Below, piece after piece: positions 16,223-25,393 of a stretch of DNA of 39,819 nucleotides. Position numbers and translations under genes: made by a program. The DNA is from Ramlibacter sp. (GTDB lineage: Bacteria > Pseudomonadota > Gammaproteobacteria > Burkholderiales > Burkholderiaceae_C): contig JACMQX010000167.1 of assembly GCA_014376765.1 (NCBI GenBank), forward strand, positions 1 to 39,819. Reading direction: 5' to 3'. How positions within the stretch are numbered: position 1 is the first letter of the stretch; every line of letters begins with the position of its first letter. Under the pieces are notes generated by a model. It saw only the letters and a list, made by a program, of their open reading frames with translations, did no database searches and was not told where the DNA came from.

Positions 16223-16972
16223 TCAGATCACCTTCGCTTCGTTCTTGAGTTTGTCCACCAGCATCGCCACATCGGCCACCTTGATGCCGGCGCTGCGCTT
16301 GGGCGGCTCGACAACCTTCAGGGTCTTGATGCGCGGCTTGATGTCCACGCCCAGGTCTTCAGGCTTGAAGGTCTCCATCTGCTTTTTCTTGGCCTTCATG
16401 ATGTTGGGCAGCGTGACATAGCGCGGCTCGTTCAGGCGCAGGTCGGTGGTGATGATGGCCGGCATGGAGATCGACAGGGTCTCAAGGCCCCCGTCCACTT
16501 CACGGGTCACCTGGGCCTTGCCGTCCACCACTTCCACCTTGGAGGCAAAGGTGGCTTGCGGCAGGTCGGCCAGTGCGGCGAGCATCTGGCCGGTCTGGTT
16601 GCAGTCGTCGTCAATTGCCTGTTTGCCCAAAATCACCAGGCCGGGCTGCTCCTTGTCCATCAGCGCCTTGAGCAGCTTGGCAACAGCCAGGGGTTGCAGC
16701 TCTTCAGTCGTCTCCACCAGGATCGCGCGGTCGGCGCCAATGGCCATGGCGGTGCGCAGGGTTTCGCCGCACTGCGTGGGGCCGCAGGAGACAGCGATGA
16801 TCTCGGTGGCCACGCCCTTTTCCTTCAAGCGCACAGCCTCTTCAACAGCGATTTCGTCAAAGGGGTTCATGCTCATCTTCACGTTGGCGATGTCCACGCC
16901 TGTGCCGTCGGACTTGACGCGCACCTTGACGTTGTAGTCGACCACGCGCTTGACCGCGACAAGGACTTTCAT
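16223..16972 (-). CDS. etfB: Electron transfer flavoprotein beta subunit (EtfB/FixA)
   Basis: Predicted 249-residue AMP-binding subunit of the ETF heterodimer. The N-terminus [40 protein letters not shown] and the ETF-beta signature region [20 protein letters not shown] are diagnostic. The ribosome binding site AAAGGA lies about 10 bases upstream. It is the first gene of the leftward operon; its upstream region is shared with a divergent ABC importer and contains a palindromic operator candidate 34-47 bases before the ATG. Confidence 0.95.
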   Translation of the reverse strand: MKVLVAVKRVVDYNVKVRVKSDGTGVDIANVKMSMNPFDEIAVEEAVRLKEKGVATEIIAVSCGPTQCGETLRTAMAIGADRAILVETTEELQPLAVAKLLKALMDKEQPGLVILGKQAIDDDCNQTGQMLAALADLPQATFASKVEVVDGKAQVTREVDGGLETLSISMPAIITTDLRLNEPRYVTLPNIMKAKKKQMETFKPEDLGVDIKPRIKTLKVVEPPKRSAGIKVADVAMLVDKLKNEAKVI

Positions 16973-17005
16973 GCTGCAATTCCTTTATGTTTCTGGAGGG
17001 AGAGT

Positions 17006-17019
17006 TGACGTATACGTCA
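17006..17019. promoter_or_regulatory. Palindromic operator candidate upstream of etfB
   Basis: TGACGTATACGTCA is a perfect 14-base palindrome located 34-47 bases upstream of the etfB start. A related sequence, TGACCATACGTCA, lies at 17168-17180 before the divergent binding-protein gene. The paired ACGT cores recall sites of regulators of branched-chain amino acid and fatty acid catabolism in Proteobacteria (LiuR-like), but this is a resemblance recalled from memory, not a match I could score. Confidence 0.5.
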
Positions 17020-17167
17020 GCCGGTCGATTCTATGCGTCGGTGCATGAACACCCTTGTCTTTCAAGGAGTAGCCTGCCTGGATACAAGGAATAGTACGAC
17101 CGTTCTTTTTTCGGATTATAGGGGCGTCCATTTCCCAACCAGTTGGTCGGTTAATTCGGGTAAGTCA

Positions 17168-17180
17168 TGACCATACGTCA
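17168..17180. promoter_or_regulatory. Second ACGTCA-type site, upstream of the liv-type binding protein gene
   Basis: TGACCATACGTCA shares the outer TGAC and the right half ATACGTCA with the palindrome at 17006-17019, one base shorter. It lies 14 bases upstream of a possible -10 hexamer TATAGT (17194-17199), so a bound repressor would cover the -35 region. The -35 itself is not recognisable. Confidence 0.35.
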
Positions 17181-17239
17181 TCGGCAAGCCTTTTATAGTG
17201 CACAGCAGCAATTCAATGCCCTTCACTGGAGAACCCCCG

Positions 17240-18391
17240 ATGTTCAAAAAACTCGCCCTCGCCTCTGCCGTCGCGCTCAGCGTGCTGGCCGCGCCCGCCG
17301 TTCAGGCCCAGATCAAGGTGGGCGTCACGATCTCGACCACCGGGCCGGCGGCCTCCCTGGGCATACCCGAAAAGAACGCATTTGCCATCATGCCCAGGAC
17401 CATTGCCGGCAAAAGCGTGCAGTACATCGTGCTGGACGATGCGTCCGATCCGGTGGCGGCCGTCAAGAACGCGCGCAAGCTGTTGTCTGAAGACAAGGTC
17501 GATGTGCTGCTGGGCTCGTCCATCACGCCCAACAGTCTGGCCATGATCGACGTAGCGTCCGAGGGCGAGACGCCGATGATTGCGATTGCTTCCTCGCTGC
17601 GCATCGTGGACCCGATGGACGCCAAGCGTTACTGGGTGTTCAAGACGCCGCAGAACGACGCGCACATGATGACGGCCATGTCGGCCCACATGGCGGACAA
17701 CGGCATCAAGACGGTGGGCCTGATCGGCTTCAACGATGCGTATGGCGAGGGCGTGATGTCCGAGTTCGGCAAGCTCACCGCGGCGCGCAAGCTCACCGTG
17801 GTGGCGCAGGAGCGTTATGCCCGCAACGACACCAGCGTCACCGGCCAGGTGCTCAAGCTGATGTCGGCCAACCCCGACGCGATCATGATCGCCGCCTCGG
17901 GCACGCCTGCGGCGCTGCCCGCCAAGCAACTCAAGGAGCGCGGCTACAAGGGCAGGATCTACTTCACCGACGGCGTGATCAACGACGACTTTTTGCGCGT
18001 GGGCGGCAAGGACCTGGAAGGCGCGTTCCTGCCGGCGGGCCCCTTCGTTGTGGCCAAACAGTTGCCCGACAGCAACCCGACCAAGAAGGTGTCGATGGAC
18101 TTCATCAAGCTGCATGACGCGGCCTACCCGCCCGGCTCGGCCAACTCGTTCTCAGCCCATGCCTGGAACACCTACCTGATGCTGAACAACGCGATTCCGG
18201 TGGCGCTGAAGACCGCGCAGCCAGGCACCAAGGAGTTCCGCAAAGCGCTGCGTGATGCAATTGAAGGCACCAAGGACCTCGTCACCACCCACGGCGTGAT
18301 GAACATGAGCAAAACCGACCACATGGGTTTTGACCAGCGGGCGCGGGTGATGGTGCAGATTGAGAATGGCGGTTGGAAACTGGCGAAGTAA
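17240..18391 (+). CDS. Branched-chain-amino-acid-type ABC transporter substrate-binding protein
   Basis: Predicted 383-residue periplasmic binding protein of the LivJ/LivK (Peripla_BP_6) class. A Sec signal peptide MFKKLALASAVALSVLAAPA ends at VQA-Q near residue 23. The mature start QIKVGVTISTTGPAASLGIP and DDASDPVAAVKNARKLLSED are typical. The frame is open to 17198, but the ATG at 17240 begins exactly at the signal peptide and has GGAGA upstream. Many such proteins bind aromatic acids, amides or other small carboxylates, so the ligand is open. A 154-base gap with a REP-like repeat pair separates it from the permease genes. Confidence 0.9.
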   Translation: MFKKLALASAVALSVLAAPAVQAQIKVGVTISTTGPAASLGIPEKNAFAIMPRTIAGKSVQYIVLDDASDPVAAVKNARKLLSEDKVDVLLGSSITPNSLAMIDVASEGETPMIAIASSLRIVDPMDAKRYWVFKTPQNDAHMMTAMSAHMADNGIKTVGLIGFNDAYGEGVMSEFGKLTAARKLTVVAQERYARNDTSVTGQVLKLMSANPDAIMIAASGTPAALPAKQLKERGYKGRIYFTDGVINDDFLRVGGKDLEGAFLPAGPFVVAKQLPDSNPTKKVSMDFIKLHDAAYPPGSANSFSAHAWNTYLMLNNAIPVALKTAQPGTKEFRKALRDAIEGTKDLVTTHGVMNMSKTDHMGFDQRARVMVQIENGGWKLAK

Positions 18392-18430
18392 ATCCGCTGC
18401 GCGCCTGAAGCAAATGGGGTCACAAGAAGC

Positions 18431-18511
18431 AATCGGGGTCAGATCCCGATTCAGGACAATGACCTTTCCGAAGCACGCGGTGCCTTACGAAATTGGGCTC
18501 TGACCCCAATT
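18431..18511. repeat. REP-like inverted pair between binding protein and permease genes
   Basis: Two 21-base units, 18431-18451 and 18491-18511, face each other. Each is itself a hairpin (AATCGGGGTCAGATCCCGAT and AATTGGGCTCTGACCCCAAT). They are reverse complements of one another with only a few mismatches. A partial extra copy AAATGGGGTCA sits at 18411-18421. The GGGGTCAGA core is like the units mobilised by REP-associated tyrosine transposases. The structure could stabilise the upstream binding-protein mRNA or damp readthrough into the permeases. Confidence 0.75.
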
Positions 18512-18545
18512 ACTCGCCTCGCCTCGCCCCACACGACTTCACCTC

Positions 18546-19601
18546 ATGGACTTCTCCATCGCCCTCATCCTGGCCCAGGACGGCATCACCACTGGCGCCG
18601 TGTACGCGCTGCTGGCCGTGGGCCTGGTGCTGGTGTTTGCCGTCACCCGGGTGATCTTCATTCCCCAGGGAGAAATGGTGGCCTACGGCGCGCTCACCAT
18701 CGCCACCTTGCAAGCGGGCCTGTTTCCCGCCACGGCCTGGCTGCTGATGCTCATGGGAATTTCGGTGTTTGCAATCGACGTGTTCCGCCGCCTGCGCCCG
18801 GCCGGTGAGCGGATGTCCGGCCGCGCGATGCTGCGCTCGGCGCTTGCGAACCTGGCCTGGCCGGTGCTGGCCTGCCTGCTGCTCAAGTCGCTGGACCTCA
18901 AAGCCATGGCGCTGCCGCTGCAAATAGCGCTCACGCTGGCCATCGTCGCGCCCATGGGGCCGATGATCTACAGGCTCGCGTTTGAGCCGCTGGCGCAGTC
19001 CAGCGTGCTGGTGCTGCTGATCGTGTCGGTAGCGGTGCACTTCATGATGCTGGGCCTGGGCCTGGTGATGTTTGGCGCCGAAGGCATGCGCTCCATGCCG
19101 TTTTCTGAAATGCGGATGAACGTGGGGCCGCTCACGCTGACTGGCCAGGGGCTGTCGGTGATTGGCACTTCGGTGTTGATCATGGCGGCGCTGTCGGTGT
19201 TCTTCAGCCTCACCGTCGCGGGCAAGGCCTTGCGGGCCACTGCAGTCAACCGGCTTGGCGCGCGGCTCATGGGCATTGAGGTCTCGCAGTCCGGGCGCCT
19301 GGCCTTCATGCTGGCGGGATTGATCGGCGCCTTCTCGGGCGTGCTCATCGGCCCTGTCACCACGCTGTACTACGACTCGGGCTTTCTGATCGGCCTCAAG
19401 GGGTTCGTCGGCGCCATCATCGGCGGCCTCGGCAGCTACCCGATTGCAGCGGGCGGCGCGTTGATGGTCGGGCTGATCGAGGCCTATGCCTCATTCTCGG
19501 CCAGCGCCTACAAGGAAGTCATCGTGTTCACGCTGATTGTCCCGGTGCTGGCCTGGCGCTCGTTCAGCAGCCATACGCTGCTGGACGACGAGGAGTCGTG
19601 A
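18546..19601 (+). CDS. Branched-chain-amino-acid-type ABC permease (LivH-like)
   Basis: Predicted 351-residue inner-membrane permease. The start FSIALILAQDGITTGAVYAL and the block FIPQGEMVAYGALTIATLQA match LivH. The conserved C-terminal region is FVGAIIGGLGSYPIAAGGAL. It is longer than E. coli LivH (about 308 residues); the extra length lies around residues 70-130, as seen in some betaproteobacterial homologues. Its TGA overlaps the ATG of the next gene by one base. Confidence 0.9.
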   Translation: MDFSIALILAQDGITTGAVYALLAVGLVLVFAVTRVIFIPQGEMVAYGALTIATLQAGLFPATAWLLMLMGISVFAIDVFRRLRPAGERMSGRAMLRSALANLAWPVLACLLLKSLDLKAMALPLQIALTLAIVAPMGPMIYRLAFEPLAQSSVLVLLIVSVAVHFMMLGLGLVMFGAEGMRSMPFSEMRMNVGPLTLTGQGLSVIGTSVLIMAALSVFFSLTVAGKALRATAVNRLGARLMGIEVSQSGRLAFMLAGLIGAFSGVLIGPVTTLYYDSGFLIGLKGFVGAIIGGLGSYPIAAGGALMVGLIEAYASFSASAYKEVIVFTLIVPVLAWRSFSSHTLLDDEES

Positions 19602-21466
19602 TGCACGCCCCTCAGCGCTTTGACCGCGCCCGCCTGGGCCTGGCGGCCTGGGCCGCCGTCATGGCCCTGGCTGCCTTTCTGCCGGTGCCGGAGTTCTGGA
19701 TCACGCTGGCCAATTACATTGGCCTGTACAGCCTTGTTGCGCTGGGCCTGGTGTTGCTGACAGGCATTGCAGGAATGACGTCGTTCGGACAGGCCGCATT
19801 CGTTGGCCTGGGCGCCTATGCCAGCGCGGTGCTGACCACCACCTATGAAGCGTCGCCGTGGATCGGCCTCATCGCGGGCCTGGCGATCGTCGTGCTGGCG
19901 GCCTGCGCGCTGGGCGCCATCACCATGCGGCTGTCGGGCCACTACCTGCCGCTGGGCACGATTGCCTGGGGCCTCAGCCTGTTCTATCTCTTTGGCAACC
20001 TCGAGGTGCTCAAGAAGTTTGACGGTATCACCGGCATACCGGCCATCAACCTGTTCGGCTTCAGCTTGCAGAGCGGGCGGCACATTTATTTGCTGATCTG
20101 GTTCACCGTGGCACTGGCGGTGCTTGCGATGACCAACCTGCTGGATTCGCGCACCGGCCGCACGATTCGCGCGCTCAAGGGCGGTGTGGTGATGGCCGAG
20201 TCCTGCGGGGTGAACACGGCGCGCACCAAGCTGCTGGCATTTGTGCTGGCTGCCGTGCTGGCGGGTTTGTCGGGCTGGTTGTATGCGCACCTGCAACGCG
20301 CGGTGAACCCGACGCCGTTCGGGTTGAACGCCGGTATTGGCTACCTCTTCATGGCGGTGGTGGGTGGCTCGGGCCATGTATGGGGCGCGCTGGTGGGCGC
20401 TGCCTTGATGACGCTTCTGGGCGACTGGCTGCAAGAGCTGCTGCCACGCCTGTTCGGGCAGAACGGCAACTTTGAAGTGATCGTCTCGGGGATGCTGCTG
20501 ATCATCCTGCTGCAACGCGCGCCGGGCGGGCTGTGGCCCATGCTGGTGACGGCCTGGAGATGGTTGCTCCGCGGGATGCCGCGCGGGATGCTGCGCAGAG
20601 GCAGCACGAACAGCGCGGCCGCCACGCATCCGCTGGCCACACCGCCTGCAGGCATGCGCTCGCGCACGGCGCCCCAACGCCTCCCGCAACGCGACAAAGC
20701 ATCCCCCGGCGCCACCGTGCTCGATGTGCGGCAGGCACGCAAGACCTTCGGCGGCCTGATCGCTGTCAACGATGTGAGCTTCTCGTTGCAGGCCGGCGAG
20801 ATCCTGGGCCTCATCGGCCCCAATGGCGCGGGCAAGAGCACCATGTTCAACCTGGTCAGCGGCGTGCTGCCGCTCACCGGCGGCGAGGTTCACTTCATGG
20901 GCCAGCGGGTGGACGGCAAGCCTTCGCGCTGGATGGCACGCGCCGGCATGGCACGCACCTTCCAGCATGTGCGGCTGATGCCCTCCATGAGCGTGATCGA
21001 AAACGTGACCATCGGCGCGCACTTGCGTGGCCGCAAGGGCTGGCTGGCCGGCGTGCTGCGCCTGAACCTGGCGGAAGAGGCCGGGTTGTTTGAAGAGGCG
21101 CGCAAGCAACTTGAGCGTGTCGGCCTGGCCGGCTATGAGCTGCGAGAAGCAGGCAGCCTCGCGCTGGGCCAACAACGCATTCTTGAAATCGCACGGGCTC
21201 TTGCCTGTGACCCCACATTGCTGCTGCTGGACGAGCCCGCCGCCGGCCTGCGCCATCAAGAAAAGCAGGCGCTGGCGGCAGTGCTCAAACAACTCAGCCG
21301 CGAAGGCGTGAGTGTCTTGCTGGTGGAGCACGACATGGACTTCGTCATGGGTCTGGTGGACCGCCTGGTCGTCATGGACTTCGGCACCCGCATCGCAGAA
21401 GGCGCGCCCGGGACGGTGCGCAACAACCCGGCGGTGATTGAAGCCTACCTCGGAGGCGTGGAATGA
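19601..21466 (+). CDS. Fused LivM-type permease and LivG-type ATPase
   Basis: Predicted 621-residue fusion. Residues 1 to about 320 form a LivM-type permease ([40 protein letters not shown]). A linker of about 45 Arg/Ala/Thr-rich residues leads to a LivG-type ATPase with Walker [10 protein letters not shown] (about 406-414), signature [14 protein letters not shown] and Walker [12 protein letters not shown]. Such fusions recur in Burkholderiales. A GTG at 19598 is also in frame, but the ATG at 19601 gives a TGATG overlap with GAGGAG upstream. The 3' end overlaps the LivF-type gene by ATGA. Confidence 0.92.
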   Translation: MHAPQRFDRARLGLAAWAAVMALAAFLPVPEFWITLANYIGLYSLVALGLVLLTGIAGMTSFGQAAFVGLGAYASAVLTTTYEASPWIGLIAGLAIVVLAACALGAITMRLSGHYLPLGTIAWGLSLFYLFGNLEVLKKFDGITGIPAINLFGFSLQSGRHIYLLIWFTVALAVLAMTNLLDSRTGRTIRALKGGVVMAESCGVNTARTKLLAFVLAAVLAGLSGWLYAHLQRAVNPTPFGLNAGIGYLFMAVVGGSGHVWGALVGAALMTLLGDWLQELLPRLFGQNGNFEVIVSGMLLIILLQRAPGGLWPMLVTAWRWLLRGMPRGMLRRGSTNSAAATHPLATPPAGMRSRTAPQRLPQRDKASPGATVLDVRQARKTFGGLIAVNDVSFSLQAGEILGLIGPNGAGKSTMFNLVSGVLPLTGGEVHFMGQRVDGKPSRWMARAGMARTFQHVRLMPSMSVIENVTIGAHLRGRKGWLAGVLRLNLAEEAGLFEEARKQLERVGLAGYELREAGSLALGQQRILEIARALACDPTLLLLDEPAAGLRHQEKQALAAVLKQLSREGVSVLLVEHDMDFVMGLVDRLVVMDFGTRIAEGAPGTVRNNPAVIEAYLGGVE

Positions 21467-22209
21467 GCGACCAGGCCAGCCGCCCTGCCCCCATCCTTGA
21501 CGTGCGCGACTTCTGCGTGGACTACGGCAAAGTCCGCGCTCTGACCGACGCGACGCTGCATGTGGGGGCCGGCAGCATCGTCACCGTTATCGGCCCTAAC
21601 GGCGCGGGCAAGTCCACGCTGCTCAACGCCATCATGGGCGTGTTGCCTTCCACCGGCCTCGTGTCATTCGGCGGCCACGCCACACAGGGCGGCATCGAGT
21701 CGCGCGTGCGCGCCGGCATGAGTCTGGTGCCAGAAAAGCGCGAGCTGTTCTCCACCATGACGGTGGAAGACAACCTGCTCCTGGGCGGCTATGTGCGGAT
21801 CGACCTGCGCGGCCGCGGTGCCGAAGACACGCAGGCCGAGGTCTACAAACTCTTTCCGCGCCTGCTGGAGCGCCGCAAGCAACTGGCCGGCACCTTGTCA
21901 GGCGGCGAGCGCCAGATGCTGGCGATCGGCCGTGCATTGATGGCCAAGCCAAAGCTGCTGATGCTGGACGAGCCCAGCCTTGGTTTGGCGCCACTCGTGG
22001 TGCGCGAAATCTTCCACATCATCCTGGGCCTCAAGGCCAGCGGCGTCGGCATCCTGCTGGTGGAGCAAAACGCGCGGGCTGCCTTGCAGGTCGCAGACTA
22101 CGGCTATGTGCTGGAGACGGGCCGCATCACGCTGCATGGTGTGGCGGCGGAGTTGATGCATGACGAGCGGGTGGCGGCGACTTATCTGGGGCTTGGTGGC
22201 AAGGGCTGA
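21463..22209 (+). CDS. Branched-chain-amino-acid-type ABC ATPase (LivF-like)
   Basis: Predicted 248-residue second ATPase of the importer. Walker A is GPNGAGKST, the signature [16 protein letters not shown], and Walker [17 protein letters not shown], which is the LivF form. The segment [20 protein letters not shown] is also typical. The start overlaps the fusion gene (ATGA). The stop lies within the last codons of the convergent MscS gene, an overlap of 28 bases. Confidence 0.93.
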   Translation: MSDQASRPAPILDVRDFCVDYGKVRALTDATLHVGAGSIVTVIGPNGAGKSTLLNAIMGVLPSTGLVSFGGHATQGGIESRVRAGMSLVPEKRELFSTMTVEDNLLLGGYVRIDLRGRGAEDTQAEVYKLFPRLLERRKQLAGTLSGGERQMLAIGRALMAKPKLLMLDEPSLGLAPLVVREIFHIILGLKASGVGILLVEQNARAALQVADYGYVLETGRITLHGVAAELMHDERVAATYLGLGGKG

Positions 22210-23555
22210 GTGAGATTTTTCAGGAGGAGCGTTGTATCAGCCCCCTCTGCCTCGCCCTCTGCCTCGCCCTCTGCCTCAAGGACTGGGGTTAAAGAGCCAG
22301 CAGTGCCCTGCACTTTCAAGGGTCCCTCAAACCTGAGCACGCGCTGCGGATACGGAATCTCAACCCCCGCCGCCCGCAGCGCTTTGAGAATCGCGATGTT
22401 CACCTCGGAGCGCACATTCAGTTGCCCGTTTTCAGGGTCCGTGATCCAGAACAGTACCTGGAACTCCAGCCCGTCTGCGCCGAGATTGGCGAGTCTCGCG
22501 CCAGGCTCCGGGTCCTTCAGCACCCGGCTGCTGGACAGCGCCGCATCCACCAGCAGCGTCTGCACCAGATCCACATCCGTGTCGTAGCCCACCGTCACGC
22601 TGGTTGACACCAGCAGCTTCGGGTCAGCGAGCGAGTAATTCTCGATCCGCTCGGTGATCAGCTTTTCATTCGGCACGATGGACTCGCGGCCGTTGATCGC
22701 GCGGATCAAGGTGTAGCGGGTCTTTATGTCCATCACCGTGCCTTCGAAATTGTCGACCTTCACCGTGTCGCCAATGCGCAGCGAGCGCTCGAACAAAATG
22801 ACAAAACCGCTCACATAGTTGGCGGCCAGCTTCTGCAGGCCAAAGCCCAGGCCCACGCCCACCGCGCCGCCCAGCACCGACAGCGCCGTCAGATCCACAC
22901 CCACGGCCGACAGCGCAAACAGCAAGCCCACCAGCATCAAAATCGCGCGGATCGCGTTGGCTGCGATCTTGCGCAGCGACAGGTCGTCCACCGCCTCGCG
23001 CAGCACCCGCTTTTCCAGCGCAGCCGACACCCATAACACCAGCACCAGCACCGCGCCCGACGACAGCACGCCTTGCACCACAGCCAGCATGCTGATGCGC
23101 GACTTGCCGAACATGAGGTGGATGCTTTCCATCTCGTCCATGACCTGCGGCAGCAAGCCGGCAATCCACATCACGGTCGCGATCCAGGCCATCCAGGAAA
23201 AAAGCCGCTCGATCAGGCGCGCAAAACCCGAAGCCGGAAAGGCCGCCGTGAACACGCGTGCCAGGAAACGGATTCCCGCCAACGAGATCAGCACCGGCAC
23301 GGCCACGCGCAGCAACGCCAGCGGCTGCCAGTTTTCAAGCAGGCGGCTGGCGCCGTAGGTAAGCGCCAGCGCGAGCAGGGGAAACAACAGGCCATCGACC
23401 ACGGCACGGCCAAACCACACCGAGTCTTTGGGCTGCTTGCGCCCGATCAGCCAGCACACGCCAAAGGCCACCGCCAGGCAGGCCACCAGCACGCCGGCTT
23501 CCACGTTCACGCCAGGCTGGGAAAGGTTGCGGATGAGTTTTTCGAGTTCGGTCAT
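22182..23555 (-). CDS. MscS-family mechanosensitive ion channel
   Basis: Predicted 457-residue inner-membrane channel that opens on membrane tension. Several hydrophobic helices occupy residues 20-220. The pore-lining helix and start of the beta domain are recognised as [20 protein letters not shown], followed by [20 protein letters not shown] and the C-terminal domain ending near [14 protein letters not shown]. About 45 further residues follow, including repeats of EAEG encoded by a 12-base tandem repeat, and the frame ends 28 bases inside the convergent livF-like gene. It starts 19 bases after the enoyl-CoA hydratase-like stop, so it is the third gene of a leftward set. Confidence 0.88.
   Translation of the reverse strand: MTELEKLIRNLSQPGVNVEAGVLVACLAVAFGVCWLIGRKQPKDSVWFGRAVVDGLLFPLLALALTYGASRLLENWQPLALLRVAVPVLISLAGIRFLARVFTAAFPASGFARLIERLFSWMAWIATVMWIAGLLPQVMDEMESIHLMFGKSRISMLAVVQGVLSSGAVLVLVLWVSAALEKRVLREAVDDLSLRKIAANAIRAILMLVGLLFALSAVGVDLTALSVLGGAVGVGLGFGLQKLAANYVSGFVILFERSLRIGDTVKVDNFEGTVMDIKTRYTLIRAINGRESIVPNEKLITERIENYSLADPKLLVSTSVTVGYDTDVDLVQTLLVDAALSSSRVLKDPEPGARLANLGADGLEFQVLFWITDPENGQLNVRSEVNIAILKALRAAGVEIPYPQRVLRFEGPLKVQGTAGSLTPVLEAEGEAEGEAEGADTTLLLKNLTQPLPPSPR
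22245..22280. repeat. Three tandem copies of a 12-base unit in the MscS tail
   Basis: The unit CTCTGCCTCGCC occurs at 22245-22256 and 22257-22268, with a third copy at 22269-22280 that differs in its last three bases. On the coding strand it yields the GEAE repeat of the channel's C-terminal tail. In-frame copy-number change would lengthen or shorten the tail by four residues. Confidence 0.85.
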
Positions 23556-23574
23556 GACCCGGTCATGCCCTGGT

Positions 23575-24378
23575 TCATGCGGCCGGCTTCCAGTTTGGCG
23601 TCCGCTTCTCGGTGAAGGCCTTCACGCCCTCCTGGGCCGAGGCCTCCATCATGTTCACGGCCATGGTCTGCCCCGCCAGCTGGTAGGCCGACGCAATGCC
23701 CATGCCCTGCTGGCGGTAGAACAGCTCCTTGCCCATGGCAATGGCCACGCGCGGCTTGGCCAAAATGCTGGCGACCAGCGCATCAACTTCAGCATCGAGT
23801 TGCTCTGCAGAGGCGACGCGGTTGACCAGGTGACGCTCCAGCGCCTGCTGCGCGGTGATGAAGTCCCCCGTCAGCAGCATTTCCATCGCCGGCTTGGCCG
23901 CCATGTTGCGCAGCAAAGGCACGCTGGGTGTGGAGCAGAAGAGGCCCAGGTTCACGCCGCTCACGGCAAACCGCGCGGCGGTGGAAGCGACAGCCAGGTC
24001 GCACTGCGCCACCAGCTGGCAACCCGCGGCCGTCGCGATGCCCTGCACCCGCGCGATCACCGGGACCGGCAGGTTCTGGATCGCCAGCATCATGCGGCTG
24101 CATTGGGCGAAGAGCCGCTGGTAATAGGCCAGCTCGGGCTGCGCAATCATTTCCTTCAGGTTATGCCCGGGGCAAAACGCCTTGCCGGTGGCGGCCAGCA
24201 CCACGACTCGGGCCGACTCGTCACGCGCCACAGCATCCAGCGCCGCCTGCAGTTCTGTGAGCATTTCTTCGCTCAGTGCGTTGAAGGTGGCGGGCCGGTT
24301 CATGGTGAGGCGCACTACGCCGCGTGCGTCCTGCTCATGCAGTACGGCGGGGGTTGAATGGGTGTCGGTTTGGGTCAT
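23575..24378 (-). CDS. Enoyl-CoA hydratase/isomerase family protein (ECHDC3-like)
   Basis: Predicted 267-residue crotonase-fold protein. The oxyanion-hole motifs are ATGKAFCPGHNLKEM and RVQGIATAAGCQLVAQCDLA. The second segment lacks the glutamate typical of hydratases, as in the ECHDC3-like subgroup, so hydratase activity cannot be assumed. The C-terminus AFTEKRTPNWKP is typical of the family. It lies between an HDAC-like gene (33 bases upstream) and MscS (19 bases downstream), all read leftward. Confidence 0.88.
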   Translation of the reverse strand: MTQTDTHSTPAVLHEQDARGVVRLTMNRPATFNALSEEMLTELQAALDAVARDESARVVVLAATGKAFCPGHNLKEMIAQPELAYYQRLFAQCSRMMLAIQNLPVPVIARVQGIATAAGCQLVAQCDLAVASTAARFAVSGVNLGLFCSTPSVPLLRNMAAKPAMEMLLTGDFITAQQALERHLVNRVASAEQLDAEVDALVASILAKPRVAIAMGKELFYRQQGMGIASAYQLAGQTMAVNMMEASAQEGVKAFTEKRTPNWKPAA

Positions 24379-24411
24379 GGGCTTGGCCTTCAGGTGCGCG
24401 TGCAGGCGCGC

Positions 24412-25365
24412 TCACAGATCAGCGAGCACGCGGATATGCGCTTCTACACTCCGGCCCAAAGCGCTCAGGTTGTAGCCGCCCTCCAGGCAGGACACGATGC
24501 GCCCTTTGGCGTGGCGCCGCGCTACGTCCTTGATACGGCTGGTGATCCAGGCAAAGTCCTGCTCTGTCAGGCCCAGCTGGCCCAGGTCGTCTTCGCGGTG
24601 GGCGTCAAAGCCGGCGCTGATGAAGATCATCTCGGGCCTGAACTCATCCAGCCGGGGGATCCACGCCGCCTCGATCATCTCCCGCACCTCCATGCCGCGT
24701 GTGTAGGCCGGCACAGGCAGGTTGCACATGTTGGACGCCGGATGCTCGGTACCGCTGTTCGGATAAAAAGGGTGCTGGAAGATGCCAACCATCAGCACCC
24801 GCCGGTCGCCCGAGAGGATGTCTTCGGTGCCGTTGCCATGGTGCACGTCAAAGTCCACCACCGCCACGCGCTTCAGGCCATGGCGCTCCAGCGCATAACG
24901 TGCAGCCACGGCCACATTGTTGAAGAAGCAGAACCCCATCGCATGGTCGTGGCAGGCATGGTGGCCGGGCGGGCGCACCGAGCAGAAGGCGTTCTCCAGC
25001 TCACCGGCCATCACCGCGTCAGTAGCGGCCAGCGCGGCGCCGGCAGCGCTCAGGGCGGCGTCCCAGGTGTGGGTGTTGATGGAGGTGTCGGGGTCGATCT
25101 GCGCATGCGCGGGGCCGCCGGCATTGATCTCTTCAGCCAGCTGAATGCTCAAGCCCCGCAGCGATGCAATATGAAGTCGGGTGTGGGCCAGTTCGAGGTC
25201 GCTCAAGCTGGCGGGCGGTGCCTCGCGGCGGTCCAGCGCGGCACCTACGCCGCTTGCCAGCAGACGGTCTTCAATCGCGTCCAGGCGCTCGGGGCATTCG
25301 GGGTGGCCAGCGCCCATTTCATGCTTGCGGCAGTCGGGGTGGGAGAAAAATCCGGTCGCTGCCAT
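24412..25365 (-). CDS. Histone deacetylase-family protein (class II HDAC-like/acetylpolyamine amidohydrolase-like)
   Basis: Predicted 317-residue zinc-dependent deacylase. The paired histidines are in RPPGHHACHDHAMGFCFFNN (His135, His136). Zinc ligands are in VVDFDVHHGNGT (Asp173, His175), and the third metal-binding aspartate is in FISAGFDAHREDD. The N-terminus with HEMGAGHPECPERLDAI is typical of the bacterial class II group. Substrates in bacteria are acetylated small molecules or proteins; none can be assigned here. The start codon is only 28 bases from that of the divergent MoxR gene. Confidence 0.9.
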   Translation of the reverse strand: MAATGFFSHPDCRKHEMGAGHPECPERLDAIEDRLLASGVGAALDRREAPPASLSDLELAHTRLHIASLRGLSIQLAEEINAGGPAHAQIDPDTSINTHTWDAALSAAGAALAATDAVMAGELENAFCSVRPPGHHACHDHAMGFCFFNNVAVAARYALERHGLKRVAVVDFDVHHGNGTEDILSGDRRVLMVGIFQHPFYPNSGTEHPASNMCNLPVPAYTRGMEVREMIEAAWIPRLDEFRPEMIFISAGFDAHREDDLGQLGLTEQDFAWITSRIKDVARRHAKGRIVSCLEGGYNLSALGRSVEAHIRVLADL

Positions 25366-25393
25366 GGCTCAAAAATTCAGGTAAGGTCTTGTC

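Noticed and set aside
19508-21331. Minus-strand open frame (607 codons) opposite the LivM-LivG fusion
   Set aside because: Gln/His/Ala-rich shadow with no domain; the plus strand shows Walker and permease motifs.
19601-21466. Possible assembly error joining livM and livG
   Set aside because: The join is in frame with a plausible linker, and LivM-LivG fusions are a recurrent natural arrangement.
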